The position numbers and the translations under genes are program-made. From Tolypeutes matacus (Eukaryota > Chordata > Mammalia > Cingulata > Chlamyphoridae), in assembly GCA_026826555.1 (NCBI GenBank), contig JAKSZT010017954.1, positions 1,481,336 to 1,545,335 of the forward strand: 64,000 nt of DNA, in the 5' to 3' direction. The notes beneath the pieces were generated by a model. It had not been told where the DNA came from. It did no database searches and was given only the letters and a program-made list of their open reading frames with translations. Each line of letters opens with the position of its first letter. Within the stretch, counting starts at the first letter, position 1. Of the stretch, positions 21,745 to 32,699 are shown in pieces.

Positions 21745-22620
21745 CCCAAGCTGGAAGTTTTAAAATTTATTTTTTATTTTTTTTTAATAAATCCCAACTT
21801 ACCGCTGTGCACATCTCTGCTAGTTTCATATAGAAATGAACTTTGCAGTGTGGGACATGCTCACACTTCAGACATTAGACGTGGCGATGACAAGTGTTCA
21901 ATCTTCAAAGTGTATAATAAAATCTTAAAAGTTTTTTTTTAAAAAAAGCGACTTTTAAAAAAATCCACAGTGAAATATATATCCTAGTCTGTGGGTTGAG
22001 TTAATTTGAGTAGCATCATATATTTTGATTTCTGGAATTGTTTTAAAGGAGACTTTGTAAGCAGTAAATGAAATGTTTTCGGTTAGCGGGGACACCTTCC
22101 CAAAGTTTGACTTCTGCGGAATTGTCGACCCTTAGCAGTAAGATGTCTGTATTTTTTTTTTTTTTTAGGACCTTTGCTTAAGAGATTTAATTGGGAATAA
22201 TTTCTGTTGCACCCAATCTCTAGCCAAACATCCACATTTTGCCTCCTCTGCAGAGACCTGAGCTGAGTTTTATCTCTGCTTCGCTGCTAAGTGTTCCTGC
22301 TCTATTCACAGAGCTATAATTAGCTCGCAGGACGCCAGGCAGCCAGATTGGGCCAGGCGCCAAGAAATCAGCCCCAATTACTACATTCGCATTGTCAGTA
22401 AAGCCCACTTCACAGCTTCTGCTAATTTGAAATGGCAAGTTCCAACTTTCCATCGTCAAATGACCATTTTTGTACTATTCTATTACATGGTGATATTTAT
22501 ACATTATTTTGGCTATGTAAACTTGTATTTAATGACAATTAGTTGTTGAGCACTTTCTAAAATGATTTGCAATTACATCTCTTAGATGGAAAAATCATGT
22601 CTGCTCGGATGGAGTGGGGA
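21745..22620. promoter_or_regulatory. Candidate developmental enhancer block (conserved non-coding type)
   Basis: Nearly 0.9 kb of repeat-free sequence stands out from GC-rich neighbours. It holds homeodomain-type cores at about 22317-22323 (TAATTAG), 22375-22380 (CAATTA), about 22422 (GCTAATTTG) and 22538 (CAATTAG), plus AGATTTAATTGGG at about 22183. GC-richer non-repetitive stretches lie between them (GGGCCAGGCGCCAAG). T runs sit at 21778-21785 and 22152-22166. No open frame of note crosses it. An enhancer role is inferred from composition and motif clustering only. Confidence 0.45.
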
Positions 22621-23594
22621 ATACATTCTGTGTACCCTAGAAACACTTGGGAATCAACTTTTCATAAGGGGACCTAATGCTTTGAGATGACCAACCAACC
22701 CACCCAGGGCTCCAGAGTCCCTTCTCTGAGAACTGCTGACCTTTCCTCTATCGGGATGGCCATCCTTGTCTTTCCTGCTGGCAGCACAAGGAGGTTCCAG
22801 GTTTCCAGAGTCGTCTTCGTGCTCAGTTTGGGTCTTGTCAGCCTGATCAGGGTGTTTTCAGCAGAAAAACATCAGAAGGCCTCATCTAGGCCAGTATACT
22901 AATCAAAGGGTATCAAAGTGTTGTCTGAGGACCAGTGTGCAAGAGAAGTACACAGCTCGAGCAGTAGGCATTCAGGAACTTTTATAGCAATTTGACATTG
23001 CAGAGACATCCAAGAGGCATTTTTATCAGGTTTTATTAAAACATCAAGTCCTCACTAGATTGGAAATTTGAAAATCTGTGGTATGTGCTTTGCTACGGAT
23101 TGTTTGAGAAGCATTGACCCTCACTTTATTACCTCCTAATCTCCAGTTGAATTCCATAGTAACAATTTAATTTGGATAAGACAAAGGATATATATTTTTC
23201 TGGGCAGTGTCTGTAGGTCACAGTCAATGGGGGTGATGGGGGATCTGAAGGGAGAGGAGGAGAGATGCAGCAGGGTGCGGCATCTCAGAAGGCAGCAGGC
23301 TCCCTTGCCTGGGCTCGTGACTCAGTGGCTGAGTGTGTAGTGTGGGCACCTCGGAAGGGCTGGTGTCTGTGAGCACGTCCTTCAGCTGCTCCCTTGAGCC
23401 CCAACCTTTCCTTTTCTTTGCTGCCTGGGCCTGTGTACCTGCCTCCTAGGATTCCTTCCACCATTCCTAGGTCCTGGTGGGGAGCGCAGCGCCTGGTCTG
23501 TCCTCTTCCTCAGCCAGCCGCCTCCAGTTCCTGACTTTGCCTTCCTGACCAGCTCTCTCATCCCCCCCCTCCCCTTTACTCCCCATGGCTCTAG
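22621..23594. other. Unique sequence, possible degraded DNA transposon
   Basis: At about 22905-23118, AAAGTGTTGTCTGAGGACC at one end and TTTGAGAAGCATTGACC at the other resemble the terminal regions of MER5-like hAT elements, but the interior is unrecognisable. 23220-23590 is GC-rich with chance frames. Confidence 0.4.
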
Positions 23595-23910
23595 CTCGGG
23601 GCCTGGCAAACTGCAGCCTGCAAGCCACCTCTTGGCTCCCTGCTCTGTAGGGCCCATGAGCCAAGAATGCTTTTTACATTTTTAAATGGTTAAAAAATAT
23701 GACACGTGCACATTATATGAAATTTAAATTTCACTATCTATAAATAAAGTTTTATTGGCACACAGCCATGCTCATCTGTTGACTGTTGTCTATAGCTGCT
23801 TTTGAGCTACAATGGCAGTTAGGTAGTTACAACAGAGACCATGTGGCCCACAAAGACTAAAACATTTACTCTTTGACCCTTTACAGAAACAGTTTGCTGG
23901 CTCCTGTTCT
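23595..23910. mobile_element. hAT-Charlie-type DNA transposon relic, copy A
   Basis: The left end GGGGCCTGGCAAACTGCAG and right end CAGTTTGCTGGCTCCTG form an imperfect terminal inverted repeat. The interior carries ATAAATAAAGTTTTATTGGC, ACACAGCCATGCTCATCTG, and ATGTGGCCCACAAAGACTAA, typical of a non-autonomous mammalian hAT-Charlie (MER1-group) family. The exact name is not assigned. No transposase is encoded. Confidence 0.85.
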
Positions 23911-24182
23911 CGTGTGTACTTTTGCCATGCCTTGTGCGTTTACCATGGCAACCATCAAACCGGTCTCCTTGGTTAAAATCCTCTTGTGGTATCCCATGGC
24001 CTAATGCAGTGTTCCTTAATATGTTCCTGGGAAAACCAGTCTCAAACTAACAACACTACTTATTAAAGGCTCTGAAAAGCCGTGCAGAAAAGAAAGCTGC
24101 TGCACATTGCTTAATCTAGTATTTTCCAAACTATTGACTACAAAAGCCATTTTTTTTCTTATTATCTATTACCATCCTATAG
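23911..24182. other. Spacer between inverted hAT copies
   Basis: Includes TGCAGTGTTCCTTAATATGTTCC and TAGTATTTTCCAAACTATTGAC, which may be a third degraded hAT-type relic. It is not strong enough to name. Confidence 0.4.
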
Positions 24183-24402
24183 CAGAGGTCTGCCAACTTG
24201 TACTAAAAGGGGCCACCTAGTAAATACTATATAGGCTTTGCAGGCCATACTACTTCTGTGGTAACTATTAGCTCTGCTCTGAAGCAGCCCTAGGCAATAT
24301 GTAAATGGTCAGTGTGGCTGTGTTCCAGGAAAACTTTATTTTACAAAACAGACAGTGGACCAGATTTGGCCCGTGGGCTGTAGTTTTCAAGCCCTGTCCT
24401 AC
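24183..24402. mobile_element. hAT-Charlie-type DNA transposon relic, copy B (inverted relative to A)
   Basis: GAGGTCTGCCAACTTGTACT, GGCTTTGCAGGCCATACTAC, GTGTGGCTGTGTTCCAGGAA, then GACCAGATTTGGCCCGTGGG show the same family as 23595-23910 on the opposite strand. The right end abuts a MER5 relic with no visible gap. Confidence 0.85.
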
Positions 24403-24580
24403 AGACAAAAGTGTGGTCCCCGGACTAGCAGCATCAAAGCACCTTGGAACTTGTTAGAAATGTACATTCTCAGGCCCTGCCCTAGCCCCTCTGAACCAGA
24501 AAGTATGGGGGTGGGCCCAGTAGCCTGTGGCTGGTGACTCTGATGCCTTTCAGGTTTGGGAAACACTGCCGCCAAACCAC
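24403..24580. mobile_element. MER5-type hAT relic
   Basis: AAAGTGTGGTCCCCGGACTAGC, GGAACTTGTTAGAAATGTAC, GGGCCCAGTAGCCTG, and TTTGGGAAACACTG are MER5 landmarks, opposite in orientation to the copy at 13255-13425. Confidence 0.85.
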
Positions 24581-25060
24581 AGAATACACTTTAGGGAATG
24601 TGGACCTCAAGAATAAAGGCCCTCCGTGGTCTGGTATCTGACCAGTACTAAACAGCGTACTCAAGCTAAACTGCTTGTAGGTTCTGGAACATGCCATCCT
24701 TTCTCTGACCCATACAAGTTCCTTCTGTGCAGAATGGCTGCCTCTCCCTAACTTCTACTGGTCATTTCTGACTCAGCTCAGGTGCTGTGCTGCCTTGTCT
24801 TTGAAAGTGTGTTTGGAGCCGCTGCCTCTCCCCCCCCCCCCCCACCTCTAACCCCAGACTGTTAGGTTTCCCCCTCGGCCTGCACTTGCCTTCTTTGTGT
24901 TAGATGGCCATCGTTGACTTTCTTGCCTGCCTTTTCCACTTGGCTATGGCTTTGTGGGTGCCTTGAGCCAGGGGTCGTTTTACCCATCTCTGTATTGCTA
25001 GCACAAATTGGGCACCCAAATCAGGTCTGTTTATTGAGTAGTTAAATGAATGAGCAAAGG
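24581..25060 (+). mobile_element. L2 LINE 3' part, sense
   Basis: CCCTCCGTGGTCTGGTATCTGAC, GGAACATGCCATCCTTTCTC, TCAGCTCAGGTGCTGTGC, and the terminal GTATTGCTAGCACAAATTGGGC...TTATTGAGTAGTTAAATGAATGAG order matches L2 in the sense direction. A 14-C run at 24830-24843 interrupts it. Confidence 0.75.
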
Positions 25061-25069
25061 AACAATATC

Positions 25070-25250
25070 CCTGGAGTGCTGGCTCAGGAGCCACAAGACC
25101 TGCTTTCTTCTGGGGCGAATCACTTCCCTCTTGTGCCTCAGTTTCTCCATTTTTCAACCAAGTTTAAATCAGATAATTGCTTTGATAACTTGCTTCACAA
25201 TTTATTGAGCAGTGGCTGGATTTTCAGTGTGAAGAGAACTGGGGAAGTCG
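25070..25250 (+). repeat. MIR SINE relic, sense
   Basis: GGGGCGAATCACTTCCCTCT, TGCCTCAGTTTCTCCATTTTTC, then a degenerate tail match the MIR core in sense direction. Confidence 0.65.
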
Positions 25251-26204
25251 AGTCAGCACCGCAGGGATTCCTGGTGTTCTGGGGTTCCGGGAGGCACTGT
25301 GGTGTAAAGCTCCTCAGTCATTTCCTCCCCCACTCCCCTTCTGACTCACTGATTGATTGATGTTTGGAAATTGTGACTCATCTTGTTAGAGAAGGAAAAG
25401 GAAATTCTGTTCTCCTCTTTCTCCCTCCCTTTCAAATAAGTAATAAATAAAAGTGGCTGACGCTCTACTTGGTGCAATAAGAGGCGTTTAAATACATTTC
25501 TGGTTTTCGTAATTGGCAGCTTCCGAAAGAAAGGTGCTTATTAGAGGAAAAAATCTTCCTTGTGTATTTGTTTTCAGCTTTCTCGTCTGTAAAATTATAA
25601 AGTAAGTTGGCATGTGAATTTGCCCTCCCTATTTTTGAAAGTTTTGGTGCCGGCTCATGTTTTACCGTTGGAGAGTTAAACTACTTCTCTTTTAGTAAGA
25701 AATGTGAGGTATAGCCTCTCCACCGTCAGAGTTTCAAAATGAGTTCATTAGTGTGGTGAGTAATGATGTCTTAAGCCCGGTTTATTAATTGTGAAAGAAT
25801 AAGATGTTCTGGGTTGACATCACGTACCAAATATAGATAAGGCCTGAGTTAGCTGGCCTCAAGGCCTGGGGCTCTGGCTGGTGCCATAACACAGCTGAAT
25901 CTCGTGGTGTCCGTTCTGTTTCTTGACACTGAAGATTGAAGACCCTAAATGATCCGCCTCTGCTTTTAAGGGCCTTCTCCTGGCAAATCCAAGGAAAGGA
26001 CATTAGTTCGCTTATCACTACTATTAGAATTATGGCTTGGAATTTTACATTTGCCTTTTACTATCTTCTGGTTCCAGCATGTCCTGAATCTTTTAGGCCC
26101 TTGTTTCTTCTGGAAAACTTAGCAGTGATGTCAACGTCTTTTCGAATTTCACCTCAAGGTGAAGGTTCACTAGATGCTAGCCGCTGTAATTATTTTATTA
26201 TTGT
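25251..26204. other. Unique, mostly AT-rich sequence
   Basis: 25380-25780 is AT-rich and repeat-poor (AAATAAGTAATAAATAAAAG, TTTATTAATTGTG) and could be a minor regulatory stretch. No gene was identified. Frames at 25785-26277 are chance frames. Confidence 0.45.
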
Positions 26205-26400
26205 TCTCCTTTTCATTATTATCTGCCAGGCACAATACCAAATACTATTTGTACCTGGCATTCATGATCTAATTTAATCTGCACAACAGCCTGATGGGGC
26301 AGGTACCATAATATCCGGTTGTGGAGGCGAGGAAGCTGCGGCTACGAGGGGCTTCTGGAACGCCTCGCCTCAGGTCACAGCCAATCCCTGGTGAAGACAG
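26205..26400 (-). repeat. MIR SINE relic, antisense
   Basis: TTATCTGCCAGGCACAATACC, GATCTAATTTAATCTGCACAAC, GCCTGATGGGGCAGGTACC, then CAGGTCACAGCCAATCCC follow MIR in reverse. Confidence 0.8.
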
Positions 26401-26619
26401 ACACACATGTCCATCCTTCACTCTGCAGCGACAAATTCCCCTCCACTTTTGGTTTCCCTGGTGCTTGATGACTGAAAACACATGAAGTAAGAAATGTATT
26501 ATGTAAAAGTTTTGACAGGGAAGCTGTTTAGCAGCAGGTTTCAGGGACGGGAGAAGACAACTGGGCACCTGGATGATGTGTGCACTGAAGGAAGAAGAGC
26601 TGCTTGCTGCTCGGTGATA

Positions 26620-26815
26620 ACATCAGCAGACATGCCGCGTGCCCTTGCCGAGCTAAGCACTTGATGTTCATTCTCTTCGTTAATCTTTACAGCTTTCCAA
26701 ATGAGCATAATGTGCCTATTTTACAGACGAGGAAACTGAGGCTTAAAGCAGTTCAGGAACTTGCCTCCAGCCATTGAGCTAGTGAGCGACCGACAGCGCT
26801 GGGGTTCTGCCCACA
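26620..26815 (-). repeat. MIR SINE relic, antisense
   Basis: GAGCTAAGCACTTGATGTTC, TAATCTTTACAGCTTTCC, TTTTACAGACGAGGAAACTG, and GGAACTTGCCTCCAGCCATTG are in the MIR order, reversed. It is one of the better preserved copies here. Confidence 0.88.
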
Positions 26816-27639
26816 CCCCATGGCCTGGACTGTCTCGGGGGATGCCTGGCTGGGCTTCCCTCCTACTTCGGGCACTCCTGGGCCAGTTCATACTTCCAAG
26901 GTGCGTTCTACCCTCTGGCCCTGCCACCGGGCCCCACTGGCCGATGGACCTGTGGGTGGTACCACGGGGCCAACAGCTTCAACACTGAGCTGGAGAAGAG
27001 GCCCAGGAGCTGTTTCCCACCTGGGGGCAGTCACATCATGGGAACTGGCCAGAGAGTGCCAGGGCCAGGGGTGTGGGCTTGGGGGCCTGTAGCTGCCTTC
27101 CCTAGGGGTGAACGTGGGCCAGAGCTAGAGCCATGACTCTTACCCTCCACCGTAACGCAGGCCACTGGGCAGTGCCTTGCTTGTAAGGTCAGAGAGAAAA
27201 GAGGGCAGTTCAGGGGAGAGAAAACCAGCCCTATTGTCTCCCCCCATCTTGATGAAAGGGATGGGACGCACACAGCCCACGTTTGAAATGAGAATTGGAA
27301 GGCTCCTGTCAAAACGTCGCCCTGCATGGATGACGCCAGTTTCAGACCGTTTCCATTTCTGGGTTAGGAGCGGCCTTTTCCTTAGGGGCTGGTTATAGTT
27401 ATCCCCAGCTAACTTATTAGCATATGACGCCAGGCATGCAGAATTGTAATGTGACTCATGAAAGAAGAATATATAGTTAGTTCATGACTTGATTGTAGAG
27501 CAGACCAGTTTTTAAATAAGCAAATGGATTCTTGAATCTTTTCCTTTTGAAAACGTTTTAAAGGGCGTAATAGAAATGTCAGTTCAGACTTTTCTGAAAA
27601 TAGTTATGTAACTGGAGCCTTAAAAATGTTTATGCTCCA
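26816..27639. other. Unique sequence, GC-rich then AT-rich
   Basis: GC-rich to about 27390 with overlapping chance frames on both strands, then AT-rich. No gene was recognised. Confidence 0.5.
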
Positions 27640-28185
27640 TCGAACTAGCAACCTAACTTTAAGAAGTCATCCTAAGGAAAAAAAAGTAGATATGTGGTCA
27701 AAGCTCTACAAATAAGAATGTTCATTATGGTGTTATTTCTAGAAAGAGAAAAGTGGAAACTACCTAATGCCCAATATGGGGAGTGGTTAAATTATGTAAA
27801 ATTCATTCTTTGAAATTACTTTGTAACTGATTGTTTTCCAGAGTATCTAATAACATGGAAAATGATTGATATAAAGTAAAAATTGTAGATGCTCTATCAT
27901 CCTCATTTTATGAAAGAAAACTATAAACACTTAGACACTATGAATCCCTGCCCCTTTAGGACACACGGGCACACAGCTGTCACGTATACGCAAGTATACA
28001 TAAGGGCTGCTGGAGCATGCACACACAGAGAAACCTTGGGAGAATATGAGTCAATGCCCTGGCAGCAATTGTTTCTGGAAGGTGTGAGATCGTTTGATTT
28101 TATTTCTTAATTTCTGTTATTTTTCTATATTTTCCAAATTTCTGATAGGATGTTACTTTTTCATTTGAAAACGAAGAAAATCTTC
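27640..28185 (+). mobile_element. L1 LINE 3' end, sense, highly diverged
   Basis: AAGAATGTTCATTATGGTGTT, GGAAACTACCTAATGCCCAATATGGGGAGTGGTT, AATTATGTAAAATTCATTC, and CTATATTTTCCAAATTTCTGAT are the 3' untranslated landmarks of old L1M subfamilies. No coding frame survives. Confidence 0.75.
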
Positions 28186-28284
28186 AATTTTGCAAAAAGA
28201 GGAAAGAGTACTTTCAAAAAGACTCTGGTATTTATGAATTCACTCACCAGGCCTCTTTAAGGGGGAAGCAGTGGTTTTAGCACC

Positions 28285-28485
28285 AGGGCTCTGAAGTCCA
28301 GCCGGCCAGTCTGAGCACAGCCACCTGCTGGCCGCGGGCCCTGGTCAAGTCACCCAAGCTCTCCAAACCTCGGGGTCCCTGAGTGTGAAATGGGGGCGGT
28401 CCTAGGCCCTGCTTCTCGGAGTCCTTGACATGATCAAGTGAGATGAAGCCCTTAGCTGGAGCACGTGTGGGCCACTTGCTCTTCC
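28285..28485 (+). repeat. MIR SINE relic, sense
   Basis: GGCTCTGAAGTCCAGCCGGCC, CCTGGTCAAGTCACCCAAGC, GAGTGTGAAATGGGGGCGG, and GATCAAGTGAGATGAAGCCC correspond to a sense MIR. Confidence 0.8.
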
Positions 28486-28494
28486 TAGGGTTAT

Positions 28495-28790
28495 CGCCAT
28501 GGTTACTAAAGTCCCAGTGTGTGCCAGACACCTGGCAAGGTGCGAGGAATGTTGAAGTCGGTAAAAACAGCCCCTACTCCTGGAGATTACGGTGCACAAG
28601 TTAAAACAAAAATAGCGGCATCGAAGCCCGGGGGCGCTGTCGGGGGTAGTGGGAGCGGGCCCCGGCACAGGGGTGGGCGATTGCCTGAGAGCACGTGGGG
28701 GCCAGCAGCTGCAGCCAGATGTGAGAATATCTGTGAGACAGAAGGATCCAGAGCCCTTGATTCGGTGGGAGGAGTGCTTAGAAGGAGTCT
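28495..28790 (-). mobile_element. L2 LINE 3' fragment, antisense
   Basis: GTGTGTGCCAGACACCTGGCAAGG, AACAGCCCCTACTCCTGGAG, and ACGGTGCACAAGTTAAAAC follow the reversed L2 tail. A small CpG-rich patch (about 28616-28680) lies within or beside it. Confidence 0.65.
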
Positions 28791-28891
28791 AGGGTGGCAC
28801 TGAGGCTTTAGCTCCGGTATCTGGCCAAAGAGTGCTCCCTTGTCAGTTGTTGAGGGAGTAGATACTTTTATTTCAAGGGAACAGGTCTGAG

Positions 28892-28892
<1 letters not shown>

Positions 28893-28923
<31 letters not shown>
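28893..28923. repeat. (TG)n microsatellite
   Basis: An uninterrupted TG dinucleotide tract of about 31 bases. Probably polymorphic, with Z-DNA-forming potential. Confidence 0.97.
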
Positions 28924-28929
<6 letters not shown>

Positions 28930-29209
28930 GTACTGGCCTGGCATCGTCATCTCTGAGTTGCCGGTACTCTAGCCCCTCCTTTCGAAAAACCCACCACCCA
29001 GAACTGGTTGATGTTGCTATTCACCCCGTCTCGTATCAGAAGAATTTTATTCTGTTCTCCTAAGTGGCTTTTTTTCTAGTCACTGCGACAGACCAGAGAG
29101 TGTCCCCACCCTCCTGTGGGCCTCCGATTAGCTTGGGGTGTGGATGGGGGTGTCCTGCCCCGCAGGTGCTTTTTAGAGCCTGTGAAGAAACCATGGAAGG
29201 CCACGGAAG

Positions 29210-30000
29210 ATCTCTAATTATTTCTCTGGAAACCAATTATATTGAGGGTGGAGTGCTTTGTCTTTAATTTCTTTGTGTGCTTGTGTTTTTTCTCTTCCTC
29301 ACAAGAGGTATATTCTTTTCTTTCCTGTTTGCTCCTGCTCTATTTGAGGAGGCTGCTGTTGCCATTGCTTAATTAATGGGGAAGTGTTCTGTTCAGGATT
29401 TCACTGTGTATGTGTTCTCTGTTGGAACATGGTACAGCCTGTGGACCCTTTTAAACAGTTACGTGCCTGACTCTTTATAGGGCAATAACTGTATTAATTT
29501 TGCAATGCTTTTCAGGTTACCACTGTTCTACTTGAGAGACTAGGTTTGCTGTTTTAATAAGACTTCAGTCCATCCAGGCATCTTAAGTTGGCACAGCTGT
29601 GCTGTAATAGATGGTCCTTTAAAACGAATCAAAGAGAACATTCTGCGCCTGCCTGGTTGTTCAAGATGCCCTCAGTCAGAGGCAGCTTCTACCCTAGACC
29701 TTAGCTGTTTCCCTTAATGTTCTTTCCTAGTGCATCGTTCCGAACTTTCTAAGTATCTGTCTTTTAGCGAGGTTCATTGTGTTTGTCTTGCCCTATTCCA
29801 CGTTTCACTAATGAGATTCATTTGTAAAGGAGATTTGAAAATTAATTGGATGATTAATTGCAAGATTCTTTTTCTTATCAATGGAAGCTATAGAAGTCAT
29901 GGCTTCAGATAAAATTCACAAGGGGCCCTTAATATACATTTTTCATATGTAATTTTTGAAAGCCTGGTCCCTTAATGAGAATTTAGTGAGATGGAGGTTT
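29210..30000. promoter_or_regulatory. Candidate conserved non-coding block
   Basis: Repeat-free AT-rich sequence with TTAATTAA at about 29369-29376 inside a near-palindrome (CATTGCTTAATTAATGG). ATTAATTG lies at about 29841 and GATTAATTG at about 29852. No frame of note is present. The motif spacing is enhancer-like, but conservation is not shown here. Confidence 0.35.
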
Positions 30001-30439
30001 TTTTGTTTGTTTGTTTTTGTTTTTTCCTGTGTGTTTGTCACAGATTTAATTCCCTCGTAAGGCAGTGTGTGGCCATAAAAAGCCCTCAGTGTATGGAGTC
30101 AGAAGACCCCCCCCCCAGCTCTTCTTTAAAGTCTGTTCTTGGCCAGTTGCTGTGCCTGGGACAGGAGCATGAGTTGTAACAAGGCTTCCTACTGCAGCGG
30201 GACCCTGCCTCGGGGAGCGGGTGGATGTGGGGGATCAGGAAAGAGGAGGAGGTGGCTTTCTGGTTTGGGTTTTTGTGGGTGTTGCCATTAGCGAGAATCC
30301 AAAAGTGATGAGGTTTGGGGGAGAAGGTGAAGATTGAGGTTGGTGTTTGGAGAGTTGGAGACACTCGCAGAACCGCTGACCCTCAGGTGCTGCTCGGGGG
30401 GTAGGTTTGGGAGCCCCTGACCTGCACGCGGGTCCCCTC
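30001..30439. other. Unique sequence with TTTG-rich start
   Basis: A (TTTG)n-like patch lies at about 30000-30025 and a C9 run at about 30108-30116. The rest is G-rich single-copy sequence without a gene. Confidence 0.5.
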
Positions 30440-30640
30440 CATGGGTCCCGTGTTGCTTCTGGCAGTGCAATCGCGGGAATGTCATTTAACTTCTAGTCCT
30501 TGGTTGGCTTTGTCTGTAAAGTCGAGATAATAAGAACTACAGTTGCTGTGAGGACTGAATGAGCTTAATGCACATGAAGATGCTTTATAAGCTCTAAACT
30601 ATCTACAAATACTAGTTTGTATTGTTACTATCACTCTTAA
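30440..30640 (+). repeat. MIR SINE relic, sense
   Basis: GGGAATGTCATTTAACTTCTAG, TTTGTCTGTAAAGTCGAGATAATAAG, GTTGCTGTGAGGACTGAATGAG, and GATGCTTTATAAGCTC match the MIR consensus order. Confidence 0.85.
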
Positions 30641-30769
30641 GTTAAAATATAACTTGCCAAAACCATTTGGGAAGCACTACACTCTGTAGCCCCCACATGC
30701 AGATCGCACTGCGTGTTTTTCTCTGTCCGTTCACTTTGTTGACTCGGCCACAATATTGGTTAGTATTAG

Positions 30770-31115
30770 AGCAACTGTGCCCGGGAGTAGTCGTTCTATG
30801 AAATGGTGAAAATTATGTTTGTGGAGAGTTTGCTGAACATGGGGCAAGTGGGAGAAAGCAACAACAACAACAAAAAAAAACAAATTAGGAAGTATAGGAA
30901 GAGTGTTATTTACCATTATTAAAGAAATATGCAGAAAAAATGTTGGCAGGAACTATGCTATATATTATGTGGGTACCTTGGGGGTGGGGCTTGCAGTAAT
31001 TGCTCCTTTTCTATACTTTAAATATACTCTACCATGGAATATGCTACTTCTGTAATCAGGGAAAAAAAACATTAACAACAGCAACCAAAAGAAAACAACA
31101 ACAAAAAGACAGGTG
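30770..31115 (+). mobile_element. L1 LINE 3' end, sense
   Basis: The block ends in CCTTTTCTATACTTTAAATATACTCTACC, GGAATATGCTACTTCTGTAATCAGG and an A-rich tail (AAAAAAAACATTAACAACAG), matching the 3' end of L1M-type elements. An A/C-rich patch lies at about 30858-30882. Confidence 0.6.
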
Positions 31116-32329
31116 GGAATTAGATCTGTGTGAAAAACTGAAAAGACAAATGTATTGGTTTCATCTTTTTAATATTTTCCTGCCATCTATCTTTTCTTAA
31201 ATACCATTTTCCATCTGGCAGTGGAAATGTGAATCAGATTGCTCAAAAACTGTGTGAATGAAACCCAAATGTCCCTAAGCAGGGCCTGGAATTGCTCTGC
31301 TCTTTTGGGATCTCCTACTTAAATTCTGAGATAATGAAATTTGATCTTCATTTCAACTAAAGCTATTATATATTAATCTAACATTTCTATTCAGTGAAAC
31401 TTTGAAAGAAGTCCATAGAGCTCAGAGATAACCAATTGTTATTTATCTTCTATTTTGCCCATTTATGCCATGGATTCTGGTTAGTGGCATATGTAAATAG
31501 GTATATTTCCTTATCCCTATTTCATGTATAAGAGGGTGATAGAAGTGTGCTGAATATTCTTTTCTGGGAGAAATAGATTTCTCTAGTGCTTTTATAATTC
31601 TTGCCTCCTCTTCTCCTTAATCTCAGATTCCTAATTTGGCCCCCAGGACTTGCTGCTAAGTGTGGCTGTGACTCGTACCTCTTTTCTGCTCTGGCTCTCC
31701 TCTTGTTCTCCCTGTTCTAGGGCTCTCCCTGATGTGTGTGTTGCCACCTACCTCTTCTGGTCTTCCCTGCCCATGCATGCTCTGCCTGCCACCTCCTCTG
31801 GCCCCTGCCACCCTCTGACCCCTTAGCCACCTGCTGCCTTTCTCCATCTTGCAGGAAAAGTCTCTGTACAACATTTGCCCCCGCCACCCATTTCAGTGCC
31901 AGAAGACGTGCTGTCGTCACTGTACCTGGACAGGCTGCCTCCTTTTAACCAATACTTTACTGCTGGTTGGTTGGGGAGGAATTCTGTTGGTCTGTGGCTT
32001 AGCCACGCATTGAGTGCGCAGACATGTAAGTTCCTCCCGTGCCAGAGCTCCTATCTTGGGTGCTGGGGTGGAGATGGTGAGCACAGCCCTTGCACTCTGT
32101 GTGGGACCCAGTCATTGTCACCAGGCCCAGGGCTTTTCGGTGAGCTTTTGCTTCTGGTTGGTGGGGTGGAAAGCAGAGGTGGGCAGGCAGTGCATGGAGG
32201 AAAGGAAGGAGACTCGAAGGGTCAGTGGGCAGAGTGGCCGACGCGAGTCCTAGTCTTGGCTTGGTCACTAACTAGCCAGTTTCCCCATCGGAAAAATAAC
32301 CTTGGTAAGGCTGCTAGTTATTTGCTACC
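31116..32329. other. Unique sequence
   Basis: AT-rich to about 31600, then pyrimidine-rich (31680-31850). Frames of up to 163 codons (31875-32366) have no recognisable domain and run into MIR sequence. No gene is called. Confidence 0.5.
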
Positions 32330-32505
32330 TGTTACCATGAGCCAGTATCATAACAAGCCCTTTTAAGAAATTTCATTTCACTTTCTCAGCAACCTTTTCA
32401 CCATTTCATGTAGGAAGAAGCTCAAAGATGTAACAAGGAATAGCAGAGTAGGGATTTGAACCCTTATTTGGCAACCAAGGCCTGTATTCCTTTTATTACA
32501 CTAAA
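32330..32505 (-). repeat. MIR SINE relic, antisense
   Basis: CACTTTCTCAGCAACCTTTTCACC, ATGTAGGAAGAAGCTCAAAG and GTAGGGATTTGAACCCTT fit the reverse of MIR. Confidence 0.7.
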
Positions 32506-32699
32506 CAGCAGACTGGCTTGAGTTTGAATCGCTCGTTCCTTAAAGAGCACAAGTTGCAAAAGGTATTCCTCAAAAAAAAAAAAAAAAAGGTTTGGTGACC
32601 AGCTGAATTTAGGAAACCCTGCCCACTGAGTTTCCAGCACACTTCATTTGGTGCTTTGTTTATCCATTCAGCACCTACTTCCCCTGCCCTCAGGAAACA
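32506..32699. other. Sequence with A17 run
   Basis: An A run at 32572-32588 is preceded by GTATTCCTC. It may be the tail of an unrecognised short retroposed piece. Confidence 0.4.
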
